Both the position numbers and the translations under genes were made by a program. A stretch of DNA of 45,397 nt from Haplosporangium gracile (lineage: Eukaryota; Mortierellomycota; Mortierellomycetes; Mortierellales; Mortierellaceae). Each line of letters begins with the position of its first letter. Within the stretch, counting starts at the first letter, position 1. Below the pieces are notes generated by a model. That model had not been told where the DNA came from and did not search any database. It worked only from the letters and a program-made list of their open reading frames with translations. Shown one piece after another: positions 29,455 to 38,880 of the stretch. The stretch lies in contig JAAAUF010000152.1 in assembly GCA_015499985.1 (NCBI GenBank), positions 11,799 through 57,195 of the forward strand, in the 5' to 3' direction.

Positions 29455-30866
29455 ATGCAATACCCCCAATATATACACAACCATGCCGACGGCCTGTCAC
29501 GCTTCTTCGATATCCCGAACTCATTGGACCTGTTCCTGGGCAACAGCGACCTCATTCAAATCCTCACAACAAATTGTTCGCTCCACAAGGTCTTTGCGCC
29601 CCTCGTATGGTCTCGCCTCAACATAAAGCCAACCGTCACCGCCGCCCGGTTCTTAAAGTCTCCTGAGAGCATCCAGGCCTTGACGCGATATGTGGGGTCT
29701 GTTCAGTCTCTTGAAGCTTCATCATCCTTTTTCAAGACATATGTGGAGAGTGTCCTTGCCTTTGCGCACATCCAGCGATTGGAGAGCTTGTCTTTGTATT
29801 GTCGGATGCTGCTGCAGCAAGAGGAGGAGGAGGAGGAGGGGCTACTACAGGAGCAGGAGCTGTGCTCGCGCGACCAAAATGGCTTCCAGCAACTTAGAAC
29901 AAGAGACCCGACATGCCTATGTTTCCGACCCCACCGATGCGTAACCTCTCCCGGCTCAATTGCAGCATCACCCGACTTGATATGGATGGCGATACATTGG
30001 ATTTGCGTCAGTCGTTCCAGATCTGCTGGCTCCTTCGACTGAACCCGGGGCTGACCGACTTGCATCTGACCAATATGGCTCTCAGCAATGCTCAGTTGGT
30101 TCGAGTCTTGGCACATACATTTTCGAGGCTTTCGAAATTTAGACATTTGTATCTGGAGTCTTCGTGCGATATGTCGATGCAACTAACAAGGATGCTATTT
30201 TTGAGCTGTCCGGTTTCGTTGGTGGTGCTGTCGCTCCATTTCGATATCGAGGATACACATCCTGGAGTGGCTGACGACTTGGACAGCAACAATTTACAGG
30301 ATGCCACGGACGATGATGGTGACGATGATGATGATGATGTCTCAGTGTAATGCATGTTTGTCTTTTGATGGGACCAAAGCTGAGGAAAAGTACGCCACTG
30401 CCTTGAGGACGAAGAAATCTGGAACGACAACAACTCTTTTACCATTTGTCTGGAAAGCAGAGGAGCAAACCCGCTGGAAACAATTGAAAACAGTCTATAC
30501 CCAACTGGTTCGCTCGTCCATCTTGACATGTTGACTATCCGACACATCCACCCCTTCAACCGCGACTACTTATCGAAATCCCTCCCCGGCCTATTGACAC
30601 TCGGTGGCCCATCAATGAACCAGCCTGGGTTTCTAAAAGAGCTGGTCGGTTTAAAGAAGCTGGGGATATTTCGAGGGTCGGTGTCGGCGTTTACAGCAGA
30701 GTCGCAGATGATGTTGAGGCAGGGGGAAATAGAGTGGAGGATGAGAGAGTGGCCTGCGTTGCAGGTGATTAAATTTTTGGGGAGCAATGGTGGTAGTGGC
30801 GGTGGTGTTGCTCCTGGTGGTAACAAGGGTGTTTTGCCGGCGTCTCTGCATTGGTTCCAGAGCTAG
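29455..30866 (+). pseudogene. Decayed family-1 F-box/LRR copy with central deletion
   Basis: From ATG 29455 comes a good F-box-like start (LSRFFDIPNSLDLFL, then CSLHKVFAPLVWSRL) with the SIQALTRYVGSVQSLEAS segment behind it. At about 29865-29910 the frame breaks; the WLP and FPTPPM motifs are in another frame, with a TAG between them. LRRs follow (LNPGLTDLHLTNMAL, LSKFRHLYLES) until a stop at about 30350. The next recognisable piece is KAEEQTRWKQLKTVYTQL, so some 200 central residues are missing. A further shift at about 30505 gives GSLVHLDMLTIRHIHP and the C-terminal block (LPGLLTLGG, FLKELVGLKKLGIF, EIEWRMREWPALQVIKF), ending in a Gly-rich tail. AATAAA follows at 30907-30912. Confidence 0.7.
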
Positions 30867-30972
30867 AAGCCATCCATGAAGTTCTATTAAACTCGTTGGT
30901 TGTTGAAATAAATTGACAAACAAATTATTTTTCTTTCTTTTTCTGCTGGGACGGTTGATTTTTTTTTGTCGG

Positions 30973-31957
30973 TCAGACTTTGATCGAAACGATCAGGCTA
31001 GATCGAACAGGGATAAGATCCATAAAAAATGCTCTGCAGCCCTGTACACTTCCCGGCACTCTCGACGGTTCCTGTGCCGGCGAGGTCACATACCTCAACC
31101 CCTTCCACTGCTCCACCATCCATACCGCCTCTGCTTTCCCGATATGAAAATCCTGCCATTGACTCAGATTTAATGTTTGCAAGTTCTTTAGTGTTGTTAA
31201 CTTGGTGAGGTCAGTTTTAAGGGAGAAGTCAAAGTAGTTACTGTAGGGCGGCGAAGGAGGAGGAGGACCTGAGGGGCCCTGAGCCCGGATCCGAACGCAG
31301 TCATGATGAAACCCTGAGACTAACTTGGGGGCATTAATACTGTAACTCCTCACAACACCCCGCAGCATATGTTCAACCCTCGAGCGGTTCGCTCGAGCAC
31401 CTCCTTTGATCTCCAAATCCTCCGACGAAGGATGTGTCTCCAGAACTTCGCCCAAAATCTTGCAAACCACATCATCATCCAATAGGAACGTATCCAGGCA
31501 CACGGTTTGGAGACTTGTGTTCCGTTGTCATAAGCGAATCATCCGTTGAGAGAAGTTCATGGTCTGTCGATTTGAACTAAGAGTCCAAAGCCTTAAAGCT
31601 GAAGCCTGTCAAGTTTGGATAGATGTGCGACTCGAGTAAGGCTGGGTCGAAGGCCCATCCATAGTCGATTTTGATGGTACAAACGTTATGTTGGTTCCTG
31701 TAGAGTCCTATTTGTCCTCCTGAGGAAGATGAAGAGGGGGTAGTAGAGGAAAAGGAGGAGGAAGAAGGGGTGCTGAAGTGAGTGGTGATCCTGTAGTCGG
31801 TAACGAGGAGAGTGTGGCAGAGGAAGGATTCAAACGGGATGTTCCAGTGTGAGGAAGCTTGAGCGTAGACTGTGAGGTCGTAGGGGATGAGGGAGGCGAC
31901 GACTTCTTGGAGTAGGTGAGGGATGTCGAAGACAAAGGCTGACAATGAGCGATGCAT
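30973..31957 (-). pseudogene. Decayed minus-strand F-box/LRR gene (family-2 style)
   Basis: ATG 31957 begins an F-box-like segment (FVFDIPHLLQEVVASL, then ASSHWNIPFESFLCHTLLV) followed by a Ser-rich stretch and a first LRR (IYPNLTGFSFKALDS), where a TAG stop interrupts. The same frame continues as FKSTDHELLSTDDSLMTT. The LRR then resumes in another frame (RNTSLQTVCLDTFLLDDD). The rest is open to 30973 and ends with the family C-terminal pattern (LKNLQTLNLSQWQDF, AVWMVEQWKGLRYV). So there is one nonsense codon and one frameshift, and the central LRR part is short. No convincing GT-AG intron removes both lesions. Confidence 0.6.
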
Positions 31958-32977
31958 CTTATTATTGTTGTGTTTTCGGAATGATAGGAATGAGAAAGGG
32001 AGGAAGAAAGAAGAGAGAAAGACAAGAAAAGGAAGAGGATGGAAGGCGAATTGGTTGAAAATAACGAGGATGGGTTGGGCGAAGAAGAGGATTAAGAGTC
32101 GACGGAAACGTGTCACTTACAGATGGTGCCTGGAAGTAATTATTGATGATCAGTCTGCAATTGGTGGCAACTTTGTTTCACCTTAAATGGTTACTTGTAG
32201 AAATCCCAGTCCCGTACCTGGCGCCTTGTACTGTTCCTAGCTAGAAAACGTACCTTGATTTGAATCGCAGTAAATGTACTCGTAGGAAAGCTGGTTTACT
32301 TGAGGAGCTTTACGGGAAGAGAGACCACCAGATCCTGAAGGAGGCGTTCCTAGGCATGTTTTGTTGTCTGTCTCTGCATGCAGAACGAAAACAATCAAAC
32401 AAACAAACAGAATAAGAAGGGTTTGCTTCCGAATGGCGTACTCATGATTCTCATTACCCCGCATTTACTAGTGCCTGTAACCTTGTCCTTGTGGCCGCGT
32501 TGCCACCGCTTCCTTTTCTCAAAGCATTCGTCTTTGCTTTTACTTGTCGTTCTGCGCTGGTCTGATCTTTTCAAGGGGACTAGATGTATCCACCGTGGGA
32601 GAGAAGGATATGGCCAAAGCAGGAGAATGATCCAGTTTTTTTCTTTGTTTGTTTGTTTGTTTGTTTGTCCAATGGTCCTCTTTTGCGACCACAGATGATA
32701 AAAGTGTTGTCCCCCCCGAGAAAGAGAGAAAGAAACGAATAAATGGCTGGGTGTGTGTGTGAGGCTAATGGTTCAGCCATGCCCTCGGGAAAGAGTAAGA
32801 CTCTTTCTCTTTCGTTCTTTTCTGTTTCATTCTTTGTTCTTCTTTTCCTTCCTTTCCTTTCTTTGTATTTTTTGCTCTTTTCTCTTCGATGGTACCTTGC
32901 ACACAACGGTGCTCCTGCATATAAACAAAATCCTTTTCTTTTCAGTTCATTCACCGCACTCACACGACAACACACTT
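31958..32977. other. Intergenic with TTTG microsatellite
   Basis: Divergent upstream regions of the minus-strand relic and the plus-strand gene at 32978. It contains a (TTTG)n run at about 32645-32668, a shorter CAAA run near 32393-32408 and a C/T-rich leader. No supported coding region was found; upstream extension of the frame at 32978 (to 32753) is low-complexity Phe/Ser sequence. Confidence 0.45.
32920..32925 (+). promoter_or_regulatory. TATA box of the gene at 32978
   Basis: TATAAA lies 53 bp upstream of ATG 32978, followed by a T/C-rich leader. It supports 32978 as the start rather than the upstream ATG at 32753. Confidence 0.5.
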
Positions 32978-35473
32978 ATGCCATCTCCTCCATTTGCTGC
33001 ACCTTCAGAATCGAACCAAATGACGGCATTATCTTCTCCCTCGGAGCACGACCCGGCTGAGACCCCCGCCCCCTCTTCTTCCACTTCTTCCACTTCTTCC
33101 GCTTCCTCCTCTTCCTCTGACCCCTCTCCATCCTCGACTCTTGCTCCTCCTTCCGTCGATACTCTTTCGTCCCCTTCCACTTGCACGTCTCCTCTCCCCC
33201 TTGCCCTCACACAAGTAGCAGATAACAGCCATCTCCTTGACCCACCGGCTCCTCCGCTCCCCGCTGGCGAACTTGTTTTGCTGAATGGAGAATCAACAAT
33301 AACAACTCAGCCATTGACTCTTCCCTGTCTTGACCCTCCCTCCCCCTCCTCTGACACCAACCTGATCCCCACAGCGCTCATTGCTCCAACAATGTCGTCG
33401 TCCTTAACCAACATTCCCAACAACAATGGAGTCAACAATCCCTCAGAGACTGAACATACTGGCATCAGTGATGTACCCAGGACAGAAGGCAACGACGACC
33501 GCAACGAGACAACTCTTCACACCGACGACACTGTGCAACAAGCAGCACGCGCAGTACCAACAAGTCAAGACGAAGAAGGGTTGACCGATCGACGACGACG
33601 TGCCGAGGAAGCACCACCAACAACCGATGGTCTAGATTCGACTTTGATAACGGTTGTACTCCTGACAGAGGAGGACGATCACCTAAGCAACCACTCACCA
33701 CCCTCTGGTCAACGCGACCAAAACCACGACAGCAATAGCAGCAACGCAAAGCCTTTGTCGCTGGTCCAAGTTCTCTCCTCACCCACCTCTCTTGCAGAAT
33801 CGGCAGCGACCGCTAGCACATCAACCACTGTTGTTTGTCCCTCGGAGTCTGACAATGGCCAAGGTGCATCATCTCAACAACAACAAAAACCTTCGACACC
33901 GCGACGCTGTTCTCGCGATATCCCTCCACTACTGAACCTCCCTCCAACAACATTCAGTACCATGTTTACTTCCGCTTACGAGCCTCCACCTTATTCGCCA
34001 ACGCACACAATTTTGCCACATTATTTTGAATTGGAGCCTATACCCGTGCGCACTTATATCATCAAGGACTCAACCGGCGTCCCCTTCTTGTACGACTTTT
34101 GGCTGATATCCACGACACAGTCGTCTCCTTCCCGTCCGCAATCGGTCCTTCTTCAAGAGCGTGGATTGTCGCCCCAGCATCAGGCTGAACTCAAGTACAG
34201 CATCATTCGACCACAGCACACCGACCGAACAGCACTCCCGATCACCGGCGCAACTAACGCATATTTCATTCCTGCCCTGGCGTTGGTGGCAGACCACTAC
34301 CCCTCGAGATGGATCTGGTGGGGAACCGAGGCTCTGCAGATGGTGGTCTTTGGACGGCAGCATAAGAACGTCATTATGGAGTGGCGCTGGAGGCATGGAC
34401 GCACGCGAATCGGAGGACCTGTTGTTCATCGGTTGGTCGGAGCAAGTTTTCAGATTACACCTGACAGGAAGTTTTGCTGGAAGATTGGATCTGGGAAAAG
34501 TACTACGACTACAGCTCAGGAAGCGCGGAATAGACTTCAACAGCAGCAGCGGCAATCTCGGACTTTTGGAGGATCGACTCGTCCATTGAACCAGATTCTT
34601 TCAACCCCACAGGGCGGAGGAAGTCTTGAAGGAGGAGTGGGTGGAGGAGGAGGAGGCTGGTTTGGTAGTTTCTTTGCGAGACCCCGTCAACCCACCAGAC
34701 CAGATGCGAACCCTGCAGAGACATCACCGTCATCGACTGCCAACATTGCTCTAAACTCTGTGCTTGTTCACACCCCAACGACGCCTCCTTTCAGCATTCC
34801 AGAGTTAGTGACGGCACAGGAAAATCTACCGCTCAGTGAACAGGAATCTGCGATCGACCGTATGATGGATGACGACGATGAAGACGATGATGAGGTGGGC
34901 TGCTACCATTGCCGGGAGGAGAGTTCAACAGGGTTTCTGGGTCGAATTGTTGCTGTCTACAGGCCTGGTCGACCTGCCAACCGAGCACGAGACCGCCCTG
35001 CCAGCTCACGCAGGCTAGAGATTTTCACCGAGGTGGGCGAGCGCTGTGAGACGGCCATGATGCTGATGTGCATCCGGCTCGACGATTTGTTTATGAGTCT
35101 CCCTGCACAAAAGAAGGGTCCGTTTGTGACGTCTCGGTCAGCTGGTGGTGGTGGTGGTGGTATTGATGGCACAGCGGGCGGACAGCAGCAACAGATAACG
35201 ACCGCTGGTGTGAATGGAAATATTAACGAGGCCAACGAAGGAGGAATAGGAGGAGCTGAGGGGGAAGGAGGGGCAACAGGAGATGGACTGGATCAAGGAG
35301 GTACAAATGTCCAGAGTCTTGCCACTTCCTCTCGTTCTTCTATATCGTTTACGAAACGGTTAATTGGCACTCGACGCGACTGGCTGTTTAGGCTAAAGTG
35401 GGTTATTGCTGCTGTCCTGATTGCTGTTGTATTAGTCCTTGTCCTCAAACGCAAGAAGTCGACCCCCGCGTAG
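32978..35473 (+). CDS. Tail-anchored, tubby-C/DUF6593-like protein, 831 aa
   Basis: An intact single-exon gene, the only one here that is neither F-box nor LRR. ATG 32978 follows a TATA box; the upstream in-frame extension is low-complexity. Residues 1-330 are Ser/Thr/Pro-rich and probably disordered. Residues 334-506 look beta-rich: YIIKDSTGVPFLYDFWLI, AELKYSIIRPQ, LQMVVFGRQHKNVIMEWRWR and FQITPDRKFCWKIGS. After a low-complexity, Gly-rich insert, 641-715 continues the pattern (GFLGRIVAVYRPGR, LEIFTEVGERCETAMMLMCI). That order resembles the fungal DUF6593/tubby-C-like barrel, interrupted by the insert; this is inference from pattern only. At the C-terminus WVIAAVLIAVVLVLVL (808-823) plus KRKK forms a transmembrane tail with basic residues after it, as in tail-anchored proteins. 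The function is unknown; a lipid or membrane role is a guess. Confidence 0.75.
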   Translation: MPSPPFAAPSESNQMTALSSPSEHDPAETPAPSSSTSSTSSASSSSSDPSPSSTLAPPSVDTLSSPSTCTSPLPLALTQVADNSHLLDPPAPPLPAGELVLLNGESTITTQPLTLPCLDPPSPSSDTNLIPTALIAPTMSSSLTNIPNNNGVNNPSETEHTGISDVPRTEGNDDRNETTLHTDDTVQQAARAVPTSQDEEGLTDRRRRAEEAPPTTDGLDSTLITVVLLTEEDDHLSNHSPPSGQRDQNHDSNSSNAKPLSLVQVLSSPTSLAESAATASTSTTVVCPSESDNGQGASSQQQQKPSTPRRCSRDIPPLLNLPPTTFSTMFTSAYEPPPYSPTHTILPHYFELEPIPVRTYIIKDSTGVPFLYDFWLISTTQSSPSRPQSVLLQERGLSPQHQAELKYSIIRPQHTDRTALPITGATNAYFIPALALVADHYPSRWIWWGTEALQMVVFGRQHKNVIMEWRWRHGRTRIGGPVVHRLVGASFQITPDRKFCWKIGSGKSTTTTAQEARNRLQQQQRQSRTFGGSTRPLNQILSTPQGGGSLEGGVGGGGGGWFGSFFARPRQPTRPDANPAETSPSSTANIALNSVLVHTPTTPPFSIPELVTAQENLPLSEQESAIDRMMDDDDEDDDEVGCYHCREESSTGFLGRIVAVYRPGRPANRARDRPASSRRLEIFTEVGERCETAMMLMCIRLDDLFMSLPAQKKGPFVTSRSAGGGGGGIDGTAGGQQQQITTAGVNGNINEANEGGIGGAEGEGGATGDGLDQGGTNVQSLATSSRSSISFTKRLIGTRRDWLFRLKWVIAAVLIAVVLVLVLKRKKSTPA

Positions 35474-36158
35474 GTTTTTTTTTCTTCCTTAGCCTATTTT
35501 GCCACATGGCACAACAATTGTAAATACAAAAAAAAGGAGCGCAGAGACAAAGTAAAGAAAGCAGAGGCATGACGATAGGTTCAAGAATCAAGGCAAGAAA
35601 AGTTGCATGAATATTTGGAAGGATGTGTAGGTGCAAGATGGGCACACCTTTCTGCTCTTACCTTGCCTTGGCAACAGCAAGAGAAGCCCTTGTGGGTGCA
35701 GATGGCAAATCGCTTCATGAACAAAGAAGTGACTGCCTCGGCACCCTTAATCGTCATCTGCTTCGCCCTCAGCGAAAGGAGACATCCTCCTCGTTGTCTC
35801 CATGGGTCATTGTCTTTTTTTTTGGCATCTTTTTCCTTTTTTCTTTTTTCCTCTTTGTCCGTCATCCCCTTTTCCCCTTTTCTCCCATTTGCCTACTCAT
35901 ATATCGCATACATACAAACAGACAGATACCAACAGACAGCCGCAACAGCCCCAACGACGTCGTTGTTGATTCCCACACATACCCCCAGACCCTGACAAAC
36001 CTGAACTCTCACACAAACACAAACACAAACACAAACAATCACATTTTACCATATCATTCATATCCAACCTTGCCCACATAAAACATACCCACACTACAAG
36101 ACAAAAACCACAAACACACGCACACACGCATACACACAGAAAGTATTTCACACACAAA
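35474..36158. other. Intergenic, CA-rich leader of the next gene
   Basis: The 3' flank of the membrane-protein gene, then the upstream region of the F-box gene at 36159. Tandem ACAAAC units occur at about 36010-36035 and further CA-rich sequence runs to the ATG. No convincing gene was seen; the open frames are simple-sequence. Confidence 0.45.
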
Positions 36159-38543
36159 ATGTCGAAAAGATGTACAGCGCTCGAGGTGCTATCGATCCCA
36201 GAGCTACTCGACATCATGCAGGGCAGTCTGACCCCACACGATCTGGCTCGATGTGTCCTTGTCTCGTCCGACTTCCAAACCCACTTCACCCCCCTTCTCT
36301 GGCACACAGTCTCCCTCACCACCCTGGAGCAACACAATCATTTCGTAACATCCCCTCAAGTCCAAAAGGCTCTCATCAGGAACGCAAGGTTCGTCCAAGT
36401 CATCCGCGTCTGGACTGCCAAGAGCCTTCGGCCCTTTATGGATGTCAAGGCCGAGGAGTTGTGCTCCTTGAATAGCCTGGAGTTTACATGGCCCAGGACC
36501 CAAGGCAGTCATGCGACGAGTTTGACGGAGACGGTTGCTCGGTCTGCGATTCGTGATACGTCGAATGAGAGAGTTGCTTGGTCGTTGGGACGACGGGTGG
36601 TAAAGAGACAGCATACCTTTTCAATGAACCTGGGGGCACGCGAGGAAGCATTGCGGGAACTTTATCGTGCGCGCGCCAAGGTCGAGGATGGACCCTCGCA
36701 GACTGCCCGGGATAGGTACCTGCACCAGATCCGTCTCCTGCGACTCCAAAGAAAAGAGGCCAGACCGCCCGTTGTCCCTATCTGGCTGCGAGCCGAGATC
36801 GTCCCTCCCCCTTCGGACCCAAGACCCGATGAACTCTATGAGGATCCCAAGGACGAGCAGCTGTTGATTTTGTTCCTTAGCTACTTTCCGGAGCTCAAGA
36901 TCTTTATGAGCACATCTCTTGTGTACTTCAATCCTGCTGTTCTCAGGACTCTCGGAACTCGTGTGGGCCTTTTGCGATACCTATCGTTGACATTGGATGA
37001 CATTGGTCGCAAGAACCGATATGATACCCTTACGAATCTCCTCGACAAGGATTATCCGCACCTCGAGCGACTACGGCTAATGTTCTCCAACACCGGTTGG
37101 ACTACCTTTGTCCACTCAAATGGCCAAGGCGAGTCTGATGCAGTCAAGTCATTATCCTTGTCCGATTCGAAAGTCGTAGGGCCACCCATTCTGTCGATGA
37201 AGAGCCTTATGGTCGAAGACAACGCCCATTTCTACACCGCTGCCGACTCTAGGAAGCCCCCTCAACCGTGGCTCTCACTTCTCAGACGCTGCGTCAATCT
37301 CACATCCCTCAGTCTTTCGTCGGTGCTCCCAGCGGTCCTGACCGAGGTCGCCGGTATTGTTTCCGAGTGCTGTCCCCTGATTGACAATCTAGCAATCGGA
37401 TGTGTCGGCAATACCCACTCTTGGCTGCAACATCATCCCACAGACAACAACATCGCATCGCTCTTTGCTGCATGTAGTCCCAGGACCGACGACGAAGCCA
37501 CATGCTCCGCCCTTTCTTTGCCTCCGATATTGAGATTCACATCCAGCAATAGGACAACGGGACTGAAGCAGCTTCGACTCTACGGCGTCCCCTTCCAGGA
37601 TCAGGATTACGCGCCAGACACGGACCCCTTTGCGCGTAACAACACCCCCCCGCTCCGGGCCCTTTCTCGACATATGGACTGGTTGACCAATCTGGACTTC
37701 GACAGTATGATGGAGCACGATAATGGGGAACTTTTCTTGCGGATTGTACAAAAGTTCCCCAGACTGGAGGTGATGAATGCGCTGCCTTATGCAAGGTTGA
37801 GGGCTTATCGCAACAAGGGCGGGGTGGACGCCAGGTTATGGGTTGAATCGGCGGCTTCTGGAGAGTGGGCGTGTGCGGAAACGTTGAGGGTGCTGAAGGT
37901 CAACATCGATGGGTTCACATCATCAGTTCGTGCTGCATCGGCATCAGCATCGGCATCGACTGCAGCACTTACTACACAAGTCACCGTTACGCCCGTGGAC
38001 CCCAACGACAGCGACAACAGCGACCAGGACAACGACATCGAGCCCGTTTCGGATGCCCTGGTAGAGAGTCTCTCAGGTCTGATGCGGACGAGTAACGTCA
38101 GCACCCTCCAACACCAAGTTTGCCAGCACCTCAATCTATTGACATCTCTCCAGGAACTCTGTCTCGGTGTCCAACCCACGGACGAACTTGAATACCGAGG
38201 AGCTCTGAATGGAGTCCAGGAAGACTGTCTAGAGTTGTCGCTCGACAGTGGACTGAGCCGGATGGAGGATTTGAAGGAGTTGCGGGTCCTGAGCGTGATG
38301 AGGATGAAGCACAAAATCCGATTGGACGAGGTGAAATGGATGGTTGCGCATTGGCCCAAGCTGGAGACGATTCCGGGCCTGCTTTCCTCAGCGGCTTATA
38401 ATGATACGGATGAGGAGTGGGAGGCGTTGAAGGATGAGGAGCAGCATATCATTCATTGGATTAAGGAGTATAAGCCTCTTCTGAAGTATGAGGCTGTTGT
38501 AGCACCGAACGGGTCGCTGGAGGAACAATCGAGGCCGAGATAG
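36159..38543 (+). CDS. Family-3 F-box/LRR protein (gene I), 794 aa
   Basis: An intact single-exon gene; ATG 36159 is preceded by AAA and is the first in the frame. Residues 8-52 are a clear F-box-like unit (LEVLSIPELLDIMQGSL, then ARCVLVSSDFQTHFTPLLWH). A charged helical stretch follows at about 150-200 (EEALRELYRARAKVEDG; RLLRLQRKEARPP). LRRs lie in about 240-560 (LRYLSLTLDDIG; HLERLRLMFSNTG; CVNLTSLSLSSVL; GLKQLRLYGVPF). A short Ala/Ser repeat and an acidic DSDNSDQDNDIE segment lie near 590-630. The C-terminus (SLQELCLGVQ; DLKELRVLSVMRMKHKIRLD; WMVAHWPKLETIPGLL) is the family block. Role by family: SCF ubiquitin-ligase receptor, target unknown. It is a tandem paralog of the next gene. Confidence 0.85.
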   Translation: MSKRCTALEVLSIPELLDIMQGSLTPHDLARCVLVSSDFQTHFTPLLWHTVSLTTLEQHNHFVTSPQVQKALIRNARFVQVIRVWTAKSLRPFMDVKAEELCSLNSLEFTWPRTQGSHATSLTETVARSAIRDTSNERVAWSLGRRVVKRQHTFSMNLGAREEALRELYRARAKVEDGPSQTARDRYLHQIRLLRLQRKEARPPVVPIWLRAEIVPPPSDPRPDELYEDPKDEQLLILFLSYFPELKIFMSTSLVYFNPAVLRTLGTRVGLLRYLSLTLDDIGRKNRYDTLTNLLDKDYPHLERLRLMFSNTGWTTFVHSNGQGESDAVKSLSLSDSKVVGPPILSMKSLMVEDNAHFYTAADSRKPPQPWLSLLRRCVNLTSLSLSSVLPAVLTEVAGIVSECCPLIDNLAIGCVGNTHSWLQHHPTDNNIASLFAACSPRTDDEATCSALSLPPILRFTSSNRTTGLKQLRLYGVPFQDQDYAPDTDPFARNNTPPLRALSRHMDWLTNLDFDSMMEHDNGELFLRIVQKFPRLEVMNALPYARLRAYRNKGGVDARLWVESAASGEWACAETLRVLKVNIDGFTSSVRAASASASASTAALTTQVTVTPVDPNDSDNSDQDNDIEPVSDALVESLSGLMRTSNVSTLQHQVCQHLNLLTSLQELCLGVQPTDELEYRGALNGVQEDCLELSLDSGLSRMEDLKELRVLSVMRMKHKIRLDEVKWMVAHWPKLETIPGLLSSAAYNDTDEEWEALKDEEQHIIHWIKEYKPLLKYEAVVAPNGSLEEQSRPR

Positions 38544-38880
38544 TATTGCTAGCTGTCTATTCTGTTGCACAAGTACACAAGCACCCATGTTTTCTTTCTC
38601 TTCTTCATTAACGAGTGTACCCAAACATGCAACTAGCAGCGAACAACAGCAAGAATAAAAAAAAAGAAGAGCCGTACATGTGCATTGAGCCCACGCGTCA
38701 CGACCCATTTTGTATTTCGATTTTCTTTTATGCATCAAACGTCTCACCCCCTTTCATCTCTTTCTTCTTCCTTCTCTGTTTACTTTTGACACTCATACAT
38801 TCATTCATTTGTCTTCAACTCCTTCCAACAACAAAACCCTCGAACTGCCCCCCTCCCTCTCTCTCCTCCTTCAACAAATA
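38544..38880. other. Intergenic: promoter/leader of gene J
   Basis: No coding similarity. It is mainly C/T-rich leader (38735-38875) upstream of ATG 38881. The in-frame extension back to 38710 encodes low-complexity Leu/Phe/Ser sequence and is not taken as coding. Confidence 0.45.

Noticed and set aside
29800..29930. Intron rescuing the 29455 copy
   Set aside because: No consensus donor was found, and further frame breaks and a large central deletion downstream would remain.
32753..32977. N-terminal extension of the membrane-protein gene from ATG 32753
   Set aside because: The extension is Phe/Leu/Ser low-complexity from a T/C-rich leader, and a TATA box at 32920 lies within it; ATG 32978 is the better start. 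A signal peptide was considered but the leader is not of that form.
34070..34555. 161-codon minus-strand frame inside the 32978 gene
   Set aside because: Shadow of the plus-strand gene; no recognisable domain.
36009..36036. ACAAAC tandem units considered as a CRISPR-like or satellite array
   Set aside because: Only about four 6-bp units without spacers; ordinary microsatellite in a leader.
35603..36081. Open frames of 130-152 codons between the membrane-protein gene and gene I
   Set aside because: Composed of simple CA/CT-rich sequence, mutually overlapping in different frames, with no known motif.
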